A stretch of DNA of 64,000 nucleotides from positions 1 through 64,000 of the forward strand of contig DATGHU010000025.1 of the NCBI GenBank assembly GCA_035307765.1, read 5' to 3'. The notes beneath the pieces are model-generated. The model did no database searches. It saw only the letters and a list, made by a program, of their open reading frames with translations, and was not told where the DNA came from. This DNA is from a bacterium. GTDB taxonomy: Bacteria; Sysuimicrobiota; Sysuimicrobiia; Sysuimicrobiales; Segetimicrobiaceae. Shown here piece after piece: positions 1-8,164 of the stretch. Within the stretch, counting starts at the first letter, position 1, and every line of letters starts with the position of its first letter. The position numbers and the translations under genes are program-made.

Positions 1-1
1 C

Positions 2-1795
2 CCGCTGACCGGAATCATCGATGGGCGGATCGAGTTCTCCGGCCCCCTGGACGATCCGTCCGCCCACTTGTCGCTCGCGCTTCAAGATTCGACCTTCGGC
101 GCCTATGCGATCGGCAGCGGGGTTGCCGATTTGACCATGACCCACCAGACGATCGATATCGATCGATTCGAGATCCACCCGGCGCAGGGCCAGGTGGCGG
201 CGAAGGGGCGGGTGGATCTCCGGGGGTCGAGCCAGGTCGAGGTCTCGGCCCAGGACCTCAATCCCGACTTCCTCAGGCCGTTCTTCCAGATCGACCGCCC
301 CCTTCAAGGAAAGCTGAACTTCACGGTCCAGCTGAGCGGCGAGACCCGGAACCCGACGGCCGGCCTCTCCCTGGAAGCGACCGACGCGGGGATCGCCGGG
401 GCGCTGGCCGACCGCATCGCCGGCCTCGCCTACTATCAGGCGGGGACCCTGCACATCGAGCAGGCGGTGATCTCCAAAGGCCCACACAAGGTCGTGGCGG
501 TGGGCACGCTGCCGGTCGACCAAAAGACGTTTGCCTTCGACCCCAACGCGCCGATGCAGCTGCAGCTTCGCCTCCAGGACGCGGACCTCAGCTTCTTGAC
601 CCTGCTCACCCCCCAGGTCACGGACGCCGCGGGAACGGTCGCCGGCGAGGTGGACGTCGCCGGTACGGTCGGCAGGCCCGAGATGAGCGGCTTCCTGCAC
701 TCCACGGGCGGCAAGTTGACCTACGCGGGGCTTCGCAAGCCGATCGACAAGATGAACGTCGACTTGGTCTTTTCTCAAAACGAGATCCTCGTCCGGGACC
801 TCTCCGCGGCGCTGGGGCAGGGTCAGGTCGCCATCGGCGGGACCGTCGGGGTGACGAATTTCCGGCTGGGGGACATCGGGCTGGCCCTCAAGGCGACCCA
901 CGCCGACATCGACGCCCCCGGCCTGTATACCGGATTGCTGGACGCGGACCTCCGGCTCAGCGGCCCGGCGCTCGAGCCCGTTCTGTCGGGAAGCGCGACG
1001 CTCTCGGAGGGGGTGCTCTCCCCGGCGGGAACGGGGGGCGGTCCCGGTGGAGGGGGACCGAGGTTGGGACTCGACGTCACCCTCGCGGTCGGCCACAACG
1101 TCGTCTTCTCGCTGGGGCCGATCCGGGCGGAGGTGGCGGGCTCCGTCCACGCCGCGGGCACGCTGGCCCACCCCCTGCTGTCGGGCCTGGTCACCTCACC
1201 GCAGGGGGAGGTGGCGTTCCTGGGATCGACGTTCAGGCTGACTGGCGGCCAGGCCGTATTCTCGGAGGCGTTGGGAGTGGAGCCCCAGATTTCGGCGCGG
1301 GCGCAGCAGGTGTACGGGGATACGATCGTCTTCCTCGACGTCAGGGGGCTGGCGTCGCACCCGGACCTGACGGTGACCTCGGATCCGCCCCTCACCCAGG
1401 CCGACATCTTGAACCTGGTGGCACGAAACGCGGGGATCTTCGGGGATCCGGGATCGATCCTCGGCCAGGGGCTGGGACGGTACCTACTGGGGTCGCTGCG
1501 CGAGGCGCTCGATCTGAACGAGTTCACCCTGACGTACAATCGGGAAAGCCCCGTCACCTTGCGGATCGGAAAGTTTCTGCTTCAGAACATCTACGTGACG
1601 GTGTCCGAGGTGTTTGCGGGACCGCAGGTCGCGACGATTCCGTTCCCCGGCACCTTCACCCGGCCCGTGCCCCCCGATGTGTCCTACACCGTCGCCGGGC
1701 TCGAGTATTTCCTGAGCCCCAACGTGCTGGCCACGCTCAACGTGGACACGCTGGGGGGCATGGGGGTGTTCCTGCTGACCCGGTTTCCGTTCTGA
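2..1795 (+). CDS. tamB: TamB-like translocation/assembly module protein, C-terminal part
   Basis: The reading frame is open from base 2 and its start lies before the window; 597 residues are visible. TamB is an inner-membrane-anchored periplasmic protein that bridges to the outer membrane and is implicated in phospholipid transport or outer-membrane protein assembly. The visible part is a long run of short beta strands with a glycine-rich linker near base 1040, then the conserved C-terminal DUF490 region with a LTQADILNLVA-type segment (near 1393) and a terminal phenylalanine, as in proteins that meet Omp85 partners. Full TamB proteins usually exceed 1000 residues, so roughly half is missing. 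It is the first visible gene of the outer-membrane cluster, with bamA 1.2 kb downstream. Family assignment is by fold pattern and context. Confidence 0.85.
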   Translation, partial: PLTGIIDGRIEFSGPLDDPSAHLSLALQDSTFGAYAIGSGVADLTMTHQTIDIDRFEIHPAQGQVAAKGRVDLRGSSQVEVSAQDLNPDFLRPFFQIDRPLQGKLNFTVQLSGETRNPTAGLSLEATDAGIAGALADRIAGLAYYQAGTLHIEQAVISKGPHKVVAVGTLPVDQKTFAFDPNAPMQLQLRLQDADLSFLTLLTPQVTDAAGTVAGEVDVAGTVGRPEMSGFLHSTGGKLTYAGLRKPIDKMNVDLVFSQNEILVRDLSAALGQGQVAIGGTVGVTNFRLGDIGLALKATHADIDAPGLYTGLLDADLRLSGPALEPVLSGSATLSEGVLSPAGTGGGPGGGGPRLGLDVTLAVGHNVVFSLGPIRAEVAGSVHAAGTLAHPLLSGLVTSPQGEVAFLGSTFRLTGGQAVFSEALGVEPQISARAQQVYGDTIVFLDVRGLASHPDLTVTSDPPLTQADILNLVARNAGIFGDPGSILGQGLGRYLLGSLREALDLNEFTLTYNRESPVTLRIGKFLLQNIYVTVSEVFAGPQVATIPFPGTFTRPVPPDVSYTVAGLEYFLSPNVLATLNVDTLGGMGVFLLTRFPF

Positions 1796-1852
1796 GATGG
1801 CGAGGAAGAGAGTGAGGGTCCGCGTCGATGGATACTCTACACGGGAGCGCCT

Positions 1853-2494
1853 ATGGTCCTAGCCGACTACGTCCGTGAGTTGCAACGGGTGGCCCTGCTG
1901 CGCCCGGAGGAGGAAGCCCGCCTGTGGCGGGCTTATAAGGGCCGCGCCGATGTCCGCAGCCGGACGCGGTTGATCGAGTCCTACCAACCGTTGGTGTTCA
2001 AGGTGGCGATGCACCTCCACCTGCGCGAGGCCATCGTCATGGACATGATCCAGGAGGGGACGGTGGGGCTGATCGAAGCGGTGGAGCGATTCGATCCGGC
2101 GCGGGGGGTCCGGTTCAGCACATTCGCCACCTACCGGATCCGGGGGCGCATGCTCAACGCCCTACATCGTGAGCGAACGGTGGGGATCATCGACGGCGGC
2201 GGGGAGTCCTCCGATGAGGCCCTGCTCGAGCGCGTCCAGGACCCGGAGGCCGCGGAGCGGCTGGCGCGCGTCGAGGACGGCGTGGTCGCGGAGCAGGTGG
2301 CGGCGGCGATTGACCGGCTGCCCACGCGCGAACGGCGCATCCTCCGGGCGATGTTCCTCAAGGAGGAGCCGAGGCGCATCGCCGGCGAACTGCGCATCAG
2401 CCTCTCGCACTTCTACCGCCTGCAGAAACAGGCCGTGCAGCGGATCCGAGCGAGCTTGACGCTGGTCCCGCCTGGCGCCCGGGCCCAGGAGTGA
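1853..2494 (+). CDS. RNA polymerase sigma-70 family factor (group 3-like)
   Basis: A 213-residue sigma factor. Region 2 lies at about residues 36-105 and includes the MIQEGTVGLIEAVERFDP core-binding segment and the RFSTFATYRIRGRM DNA-melting segment. Region 4 lies at about 150-203, with a helix-turn-helix at IAGELRISLSHFYRLQKQ. Region 1.1 is absent and region 3 is much reduced, so this is an alternative, not a housekeeping, sigma factor. The ATG at 1853 has GGGAG five bases upstream. It sits between tamB and bamA, and its stop codon overlaps the start region of a single-pass membrane protein, so it may direct expression of envelope genes. That role is inferred; the target promoters are unknown. 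Confidence 0.88.
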   Translation: MVLADYVRELQRVALLRPEEEARLWRAYKGRADVRSRTRLIESYQPLVFKVAMHLHLREAIVMDMIQEGTVGLIEAVERFDPARGVRFSTFATYRIRGRMLNALHRERTVGIIDGGGESSDEALLERVQDPEAAERLARVEDGVVAEQVAAAIDRLPTRERRILRAMFLKEEPRRIAGELRISLSHFYRLQKQAVQRIRASLTLVPPGARAQE

Positions 2495-3018
2495 GAGGTG
2501 TGACCGTGCCGTCCGGGATCCTCGACCACATCCGTCACGCCGAGAGATGGCTGCGGCGGGCCCGTGAGGACTGCGCGCGGGGCGATGCGCACCGCGTCGT
2601 GTTGCGATTGCTGCTGGCCGAGGCGGAGATCCGCAGGGCCCGCGAGTCAGGCGTGTCGGCGGGGGCCGAGGCGGCGCGCCTGCGGCCGAGCCGGCCCCGG
2701 TGGATGATTCTCGGCGCCGTCGCCGTCTCGGGCCTGCTCGTCCTGGCGGGGTACGCCATCGGCAGGTTCCAGTTGACCGAGCCGGCGGCCGACGCCCCTG
2801 CCGCGGTGCAGGCGGTTCCGGCCGCTCAGGGCCGAACCGGAATCGTCCGCTTCGAGAACGCTGGGGTGCTGCCGCTGGTCGGGTTCCCGGCGACGCGCCA
2901 AAGCGGGAGGTCCGCGCCGGTGAGCTTGTCGGGGTCCGACATCCTGCAGGGGGAAGATCCGCTGACCCTGCCGCCGCCCCTGGGCAGCGACGGGTCCGAT
3001 CCTGCAATCTCCAAATAG
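2491..3018 (+). CDS. Single-pass membrane protein next to sigma factor (putative anti-sigma or partner)
   Basis: I do not recognise the family. From the first GTG it has 175 residues: a basic, helical N-terminal part (1-70), one transmembrane helix at about 71-91 (WMILGAVAVSGLLVLAGYAI), and an extracytoplasmic tail of about 80 residues rich in Ala, Gly and Pro. The GTG at 2491 overlaps the sigma stop codon; GTG at 2500 is an alternative better spaced from AGGAG at 2487. A cytoplasmic helical domain, one membrane helix and an outside domain, translationally coupled to a sigma factor, is the layout of anti-sigma factors of the RseA type, but no zinc-binding HxxxCxxC motif is present. The function is inference from context only. 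Confidence 0.75.
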   Translation: MRGVTVPSGILDHIRHAERWLRRAREDCARGDAHRVVLRLLLAEAEIRRARESGVSAGAEAARLRPSRPRWMILGAVAVSGLLVLAGYAIGRFQLTEPAADAPAAVQAVPAAQGRTGIVRFENAGVLPLVGFPATRQSGRSAPVSLSGSDILQGEDPLTLPPPLGSDGSDPAISK

Positions 3019-3021
3019 GGA

Positions 3022-4947
3022 GTGATGATGACCAACCCGTGGATACGGACAGCGCGCCGGGTCGCCTGTGGTCTGGCGTGGGCGTTTCTGGTGGTGACGA
3101 CGGCCTCAACGAGCCTGTGGGCCCAGCCGTCCTCGCCTCCGCCGTCGTCTCCCGCCCCCGCCCAACAGCAGCAGCCGACTCCATCCCAACCGCCCGCGCC
3201 CCCAACCCCTCCCGCGCCGCCGTCCACCACGCCGCCGGCACAACCCCCCGCTCCGAGCCTCACCCCGCCGGGGCCGTTTGTGCCGCAACCGGGAGTCGCC
3301 CCGCAGATCATCCCGCCGAGCAAGGTGGTGGAGGTGGTCGTCCGCGGGAATGAGACGATTCCGACCGACGAGATCCTGGCGGTGGTGTCCACCAAGGTCA
3401 ACGATCCGCTGAACGAATCGGGGCTCCGAAACGACGTCCAGGCGATTCTCAACATCGGGGAGTTCGCGGACGCGGTCGTCCGGCTCGAGCCGGTGCCGGA
3501 CGGCGTTCGGGTCGTGTTCGTGGTGGTGGAGAACCCGATCGTCAAGGCGATCGACGTGAAGGGGAACACGATCGTCCCCACCTCTGAGGTCCAGAGCACG
3601 CTGGGGGTGGCGACCGGGAAAGTTCTGAACACCGTGACGATGCGCAGTGGGGTGCGGGCGGTCGAGAAGCTCTACGTGGACAAGGGGTACGTGCTGGCGC
3701 GGGTCGCCGACGTGTCCGTCAGCCCGGAGGGGACGCTTCAGGTGGTGGTCTCCGAGGGGCGGATCGACGCGATCAAGGTGGAGGGGCTGAAAAAAACCCA
3801 CGAGTACGTGGTCCTCCGCCAGCTCACCTTCAAGCCCGGCGACGTGTTCAACGTCAATCAGGTGAACGCCAGCCTGAAGAGGCTCTTTCAGCTGCAGTAC
3901 TTCTCCGACGTCAAGGCGACCCCCGGGCCGGGGGCCTCGCCCGACACGGTGGCGGTGACGATCTCGGTCACCGAGCAGAAGACCGCGACGCTGAGCTTCG
4001 GGCTCGGGTACAGCAACCAGACCGGGATCGAGGGGTTCATCGGCCTGCAGGATAAGGATTTCGGGGGAAACGGGCAGACCGTGTCGGTGCAGTATGCGAA
4101 CACGGTCAACTTCGGCACGAGTTACGCCATCGCGTTCCACGAACCGTACTTCCTCGGGTCCCCCACCGCGCTGGACACCCAGTTGTTCGACACGACGACG
4201 ATCCCCACCGATTATTCGCTGGGGCTCAACAACTCGTTCCAGTACGACATGACCCAGGTCGGGGGATTCCTCTCGTTCACGAAGCCGATCGATCCCATCG
4301 ACTCGTTGAACTACGGGATCAAGGCCGTCACCACGACCTTCGGGAACCCCCTCGTCGGGACGAACCCGCCGTCGAATTTCCAATTCACCCCGGGGCAGCT
4401 CACGGCGCTCGTCCTGGGCGCCAGCCGGGACACTCGAAATGACCCCAACGGGCCGACCAGTGGGGAGCACATCACCCTCACCGGCGAGTTCGCGTTTCAG
4501 GTGCTGGGCGGGAGCTTCACCTTCCAGAAGTACGAGGCGGACTATGCCCACTTCTTCCCGATCGGTCCCACCGGCACGCTGGTGGGGCACGTCCACGTGG
4601 GCTACTCGGCCGTGCCGCTGCCGATTCAGGAACAGCTCTATCTCGGCGGCCAGACCACGCTGCGGGGCTACGCCGCCGGCCGGTTCCGGGGCGACGAGAG
4701 CGCGCTCTTGCAGGTGGAATACAGGTTCCCGATCAGCTCGCTGCCGTTTCTCCATTCGTTTACGGGAATCACGGGTGTGGCGTTTGTCGATACCGGCGAC
4801 GCGGAGCCGACCGGGGGGTCGTTGACGCCCCACACCGACGTCGGGGTCGGGATCCAGGTGAAGACCGCCATCGGGCCGTTCCGCCTCGACTACGGGGTCA
4901 GCCCGGAGGGCGGTCAATTGTGGATCTCAACCGGGCTGGAGTTCTGA
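3022..4947 (+). CDS. bamA: Outer membrane protein assembly factor BamA (Omp85 family)
   Basis: BamA folds and inserts beta-barrel proteins into the outer membrane. The 641-residue product has a signal peptide (about 1-34, cleavage near LWA-QP) and a proline-rich linker of about 60 residues. Three POTRA domains follow at about 101-172, 173-246 and 247-320, and a C-terminal Omp85 barrel ends in Phe. The barrel has the GGQTTLRGYAAGRFRG segment, which carries the conserved RG(F/Y) motif of loop 6. Proteobacterial BamA has five POTRA domains; three is short, and the proline linker may span part of the periplasm instead. Possible starts are GTG 3022, ATG 3025 and ATG 3028 after GGGAG. The three chaperone genes downstream match its job. 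TamA is the main alternative, but it is less likely because of the skp-lpxD context. Confidence 0.93.
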   Translation: MMMTNPWIRTARRVACGLAWAFLVVTTASTSLWAQPSSPPPSSPAPAQQQQPTPSQPPAPPTPPAPPSTTPPAQPPAPSLTPPGPFVPQPGVAPQIIPPSKVVEVVVRGNETIPTDEILAVVSTKVNDPLNESGLRNDVQAILNIGEFADAVVRLEPVPDGVRVVFVVVENPIVKAIDVKGNTIVPTSEVQSTLGVATGKVLNTVTMRSGVRAVEKLYVDKGYVLARVADVSVSPEGTLQVVVSEGRIDAIKVEGLKKTHEYVVLRQLTFKPGDVFNVNQVNASLKRLFQLQYFSDVKATPGPGASPDTVAVTISVTEQKTATLSFGLGYSNQTGIEGFIGLQDKDFGGNGQTVSVQYANTVNFGTSYAIAFHEPYFLGSPTALDTQLFDTTTIPTDYSLGLNNSFQYDMTQVGGFLSFTKPIDPIDSLNYGIKAVTTTFGNPLVGTNPPSNFQFTPGQLTALVLGASRDTRNDPNGPTSGEHITLTGEFAFQVLGGSFTFQKYEADYAHFFPIGPTGTLVGHVHVGYSAVPLPIQEQLYLGGQTTLRGYAAGRFRGDESALLQVEYRFPISSLPFLHSFTGITGVAFVDTGDAEPTGGSLTPHTDVGVGIQVKTAIGPFRLDYGVSPEGGQLWISTGLEF

Positions 4948-4981
4948 GCACGCGGAGATCGCGCGGGGAGGGACCAATGCG

Positions 4982-5431
4982 ATGAAGTGGAGCGCAAAAA
5001 CCATCAGCGTGGCCTTGGCGGCGATCATCGTCCTCGGCGCCGCCGGGTTCATCATCGCCCGATCGGGCCCGGTCCTCGGGCAGTCCTTCACGATCGGGTA
5101 CGTCGACATGGCCAGGGCGATCGACGCGCACCCGCGGAAGGCGAGCGCGGAGGGGGCGCTGCGGGACTACGCCCAATCCCAGATCGCCGACGCCCAGACC
5201 CGGATGAAGGGTATGCCCGCGGCGCAGCAGCAGGACGTCCAGCGCCAGGTGCAGGCGGACATCCTCAAGAAGCGCCAAGAGCTGATCGGCGGCCTGGAAA
5301 AAGACATCCGGGCCGCCGTCGAGAAGATCGCCAAGCAGCAGGGCGTGACGATCGTGCTGAGCCGCGAGGTCGTCCTGTACGGCGGCGTGGACCTCACCGA
5401 CCAGGTGATCAAGGCGGTGAGCGGCAAGTGA
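4982..5431 (+). CDS. Skp/OmpH family periplasmic chaperone, copy 1
   Basis: A 149-residue protein with an N-terminal hydrophobic segment (residues 7-27) that acts as a signal peptide or anchor. An IGYVDMARAIDAHP strand-helix follows, then a charged helical hairpin and a C-terminal strand element (VTIVLSREVVLYGGVDLTDQV), the pattern of Skp/OmpH. Skp trimers hold unfolded outer-membrane proteins between the Sec translocon and BamA. The ATG at 4982 has a purine-rich GGGGAGGG about ten bases upstream. The gene follows bamA by 34 bases, as in many Gram-negative genomes. It is the most canonical of three adjacent Skp-like genes. Confidence 0.88.
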   Translation: MKWSAKTISVALAAIIVLGAAGFIIARSGPVLGQSFTIGYVDMARAIDAHPRKASAEGALRDYAQSQIADAQTRMKGMPAAQQQDVQRQVQADILKKRQELIGGLEKDIRAAVEKIAKQQGVTIVLSREVVLYGGVDLTDQVIKAVSGK

Positions 5432-5441
5432 GCGGGGCCTG

Positions 5442-6608
5442 ATGATCCGCCCGTTCGCCTGGGCGGCCCTGGCCGTCCTGCTCGCCGGGTGCGCCGGCCA
5501 TCCCGCGGCGCGGCCGGCGGCCCCTCTCGCTGCGCCCGAGGCGCCGGCGGCCCGCGCCCCGCGGATCGTCGTGGTGGACTTGATGCGGGTGGCCCGGGTC
5601 CACCCGCGGTGGCCCGAGATCCTCGCCTTCGACCGGCAGATCGCCGACCTTCAGGCCATGCTGGCCGTGGCGTCGGCGGCCCCGGGGCCGCCGGTGAGCG
5701 TCGACATCCCCAAGGTCGACCTGACGCCGGAGATGAAGGCCGCCATAGAGAAGATGCGCCCCGAGTTCCAGCAGCAGGTGGAGGCGATCAAAGAGGCGGC
5801 CCGCCAGGAGCTCGATGCCTACGTCGCCCAACTGCGCGCGGACGAGCAGAGTCAGATGGAGGCCAAGCGTTCCGAACTGGAGGCACAGCTGACCAAGGCC
5901 GCCCAGGACAAGCACGACGCGCTCAGCAAAGATTTCGATCAGTACCAGCAGCAGATGCTGGCGCAGTACCGGTTGCCCCTCCTCAACCTGAAGCTGAAGC
6001 TCGAAGATGTGCAGCAGTCGAGCCGCGATCAGGCGGACCAGCTGACCGCGCAGGTGCAAGCCCTCACCAAGGAACGCGACGACAAGATCGCCGCGCACGA
6101 GAAGGCGAACCAGCAGGAGCTGCAGGATTTCCAGAAACAGCAGATCCAGCAGGTGAACGCTCAGCTCGAGGCGTTCCAGAAGCAGCTGAGCGCGCAGGGG
6201 CAGCAGCAGGTCAACGACCGGGCGGCGCAGGTCACCGCGCGTGTCCGCACGCAGATCGAGGCGAAGCAGGCGGAATTCAACCAACGCCTGCGGGGACAGG
6301 AGCAGGCCATCGTCACCTCCGCGCGGCAGGCCCAAACCCGCGAGGTCGTCCAGGCGCGGACGCAGGCCGAAAAGCAGATCCAGACCCGGGCACAGTCCGA
6401 GGTGAGCCGATTCCGCGCCCTGCAGCAGCAGCTCCAAGCCGTCCAGCGCGCCCGGGCGACACTGTACGCGGCGATCGTGTCGGACGTGCGCGTGGAGGCG
6501 GCGGCGCTGGCGCAGGGAAAGGGGTGGGACGTCGTGCTCACCCAGTCCATCGCCGCGCCCGGCGCGGTGGATGGAACCGACGAGCTGATCGCCCGCATCA
6601 GGCGGTGA
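5442..6608 (+). CDS. Skp/OmpH-like lipoprotein with long coiled coil, copy 2
   Basis: The 388-residue product has a lipoprotein signal (LLAGC, modified Cys at 17) and an Ala/Pro-rich linker. An OmpH-type strand (RIVVVDLMRVARVHP) follows, then about 200 residues (roughly 100-310) of Gln/Lys/Glu-rich coiled coil, and a C-terminal segment ending like the family (WDVVLTQSI...). It is more than twice the length of Skp, because the helical arms are extended. The ATG lies ten bases after the copy 1 stop. Membrane anchoring and long arms suggest a tethered version of the chaperone, or a spacer between membranes. The OmpH relation is visible at both ends; the altered role is inferred. Confidence 0.82.
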   Translation: MIRPFAWAALAVLLAGCAGHPAARPAAPLAAPEAPAARAPRIVVVDLMRVARVHPRWPEILAFDRQIADLQAMLAVASAAPGPPVSVDIPKVDLTPEMKAAIEKMRPEFQQQVEAIKEAARQELDAYVAQLRADEQSQMEAKRSELEAQLTKAAQDKHDALSKDFDQYQQQMLAQYRLPLLNLKLKLEDVQQSSRDQADQLTAQVQALTKERDDKIAAHEKANQQELQDFQKQQIQQVNAQLEAFQKQLSAQGQQQVNDRAAQVTARVRTQIEAKQAEFNQRLRGQEQAIVTSARQAQTREVVQARTQAEKQIQTRAQSEVSRFRALQQQLQAVQRARATLYAAIVSDVRVEAAALAQGKGWDVVLTQSIAAPGAVDGTDELIARIRR

Positions 6609-6618
6609 GGGGAAGGGG

Positions 6619-7023
6619 ATGACGAAGCTGCTGGTCGGGGTGTTCGTCCTTGGCGCCGCCCTGTTCGCCGGCGGATGCGGCGGGTCATCCGTGGGGGTGG
6701 TCGATACCCAGCGGGTGCTCAACGAGAGCGTCAAAGGGCTGCAGCTGCAGAAGCAACTCGACGACCGTGAGAAGCAGATGGTCGCCGAGCTCGCCGCGAT
6801 CGCCCCGCAGGTGAGCAAGACCGATCTGACCGCCCGCCGCGCCCGCTTCCTCACCGAGCTCGGGCAGATCCGTCGGGATTACGAAGCCCAGCTCACCCAG
6901 CAGTTGAGCCAGATCGTGGGCGAGGTCGCCCGCGAGGATCATCTGCGGGTGGTGCTCGTCAAGGCTCCGGTCTGGATCGGCGGCCGGGACATCACCCAGC
7001 AGATCATCGATCGGCTGAAGTAA
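6619..7023 (+). CDS. Skp/OmpH-like small lipoprotein, copy 3
   Basis: A 134-residue protein with a hydrophobic leader ending in FAGGC (Cys 20, a loose lipobox), then SVGVVDTQRVLNES, the typical first strand and helix of OmpH proteins. A helical region and a C-terminal VVLVKAPVWIGGRDITQQII element follow, which closely parallels the end of copy 1. It starts ten bases after copy 2 and is followed by lpxD after 117 bases. The likely role is a membrane-anchored chaperone for outer-membrane proteins. The three copies differ strongly in arm length and anchoring and so look specialised rather than redundant. Confidence 0.85.
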   Translation: MTKLLVGVFVLGAALFAGGCGGSSVGVVDTQRVLNESVKGLQLQKQLDDREKQMVAELAAIAPQVSKTDLTARRARFLTELGQIRRDYEAQLTQQLSQIVGEVAREDHLRVVLVKAPVWIGGRDITQQIIDRLK

Positions 7024-7140
7024 CTCCGTGCCCCCCCACCCGTTCTTCCGAGCCGGCCAGGTGCTGGGGACCCCAATCCTTCCCCCCGCCGCCGGGCGCC
7101 CGCCGATGCGCCCGAGCGGGATGCCGGCCTAGGGCCTTCC

Positions 7141-8157
7141 ATGCGGCTGGATCGACTCGCCGAACGGATCGGCGGAACGCTGGCGGGGGATCCGGCACTG
7201 GAAGTAGATCGGGTGGTGCCGGTGGAGGAGGCCCGGGCCGGGGCCGTTGTGGTCCTGGCCGATCCACGGCGCCTCGCAGGCGTCGAGGCCACGGGCGCGG
7301 CGGTGATCCTGGCCCACGGCGCACCGTCGACCCACCTGCCCGCGATCCGCGTCGAGAACGTCCGGCTGGCGTTTGCCCTGGCCCTGCGCGCGCTCGTCCC
7401 GCCCGAGCCCCCACCCGCCGGCATCCACCCCACCTGTGTCCTGGGGGCGCGGGTGCAGGTGGGGGCAGCGGTGTCGCTGGGACCCTATGTTGTGGTCGGC
7501 GACGGGGTGACCTTGGGCGACCGGGTGCAGCTGCACGCCCACGTGGTGGTCGAAGGTGGCGTGCGGATCGGCCCCGACACCATCCTCCACCCCGGGGTGA
7601 CGGTCCGACACGGCTGCCGGGTGGGCGCGCGGGTGATCATTCAGGGGGGGACGGTCATCGGCAGCGACGGCTTCGGGTACGCGCAGGATGCGCAGCGCCG
7701 GTTTGTCCTGATTCCCCAGGTCGGGGTGGTCGTCATCGAGGACGACGTGGAGATCGGGGCCAACGTCACGGTGGACCGCGCGACGCTCGGGGCGACGCGG
7801 ATCGGTCGCGGCACGAAGCTCGACAACCTCATCCACATCGCGCACAATGTCCAGATCGGTGAGGATTCGGCGCTGGCGGCTGCGGTCCACATCGCGGGGA
7901 GCAGCAGGATCGGCAACCGGGTGATGATCGGCGGGTTGGTCGCGATCAGAGACCACGTCGCGATCGGGGACGATGCGATCGTGCAGGGAGCCTCGACCGT
8001 CGCGCACAACATCCCGCCGGGGGAAATCTGGTCCGGGCAGCCCAGCCAGCCGGCCAGAATGGAGCGGCAGGCCGAGGCGGCTTACCGGCGCCTGCCGCAG
8101 ATGGTTCGCGGGCTGCGGGACCTCGAACGCCGCCTCCGGCGTCTCGAGGGCGGGTAG
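7141..8157 (+). CDS. lpxD: UDP-3-O-(3-hydroxyacyl)glucosamine N-acyltransferase LpxD
   Basis: The third lipid A step transfers a hydroxyacyl chain from ACP to the 2-amino group of UDP-3-O-acyl-glucosamine in the cytoplasm. The product has 338 residues: an N-terminal uridine-binding domain (about 1-95) and a left-handed beta-helix of hexapeptide repeats (about 100-300) with the IHIAHNVQIG active-site segment (His 235, matching His 239 of E. coli). A C-terminal helix follows. Length is normal for the family. The 117-base gap before it is the largest in the early cluster. The gene order lpxD-lpxC-fabZ-lpxA follows. Confidence 0.96.
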   Translation: MRLDRLAERIGGTLAGDPALEVDRVVPVEEARAGAVVVLADPRRLAGVEATGAAVILAHGAPSTHLPAIRVENVRLAFALALRALVPPEPPPAGIHPTCVLGARVQVGAAVSLGPYVVVGDGVTLGDRVQLHAHVVVEGGVRIGPDTILHPGVTVRHGCRVGARVIIQGGTVIGSDGFGYAQDAQRRFVLIPQVGVVVIEDDVEIGANVTVDRATLGATRIGRGTKLDNLIHIAHNVQIGEDSALAAAVHIAGSSRIGNRVMIGGLVAIRDHVAIGDDAIVQGASTVAHNIPPGEIWSGQPSQPARMERQAEAAYRRLPQMVRGLRDLERRLRRLEGG

Positions 8158-8164
8158 CGCGCAC

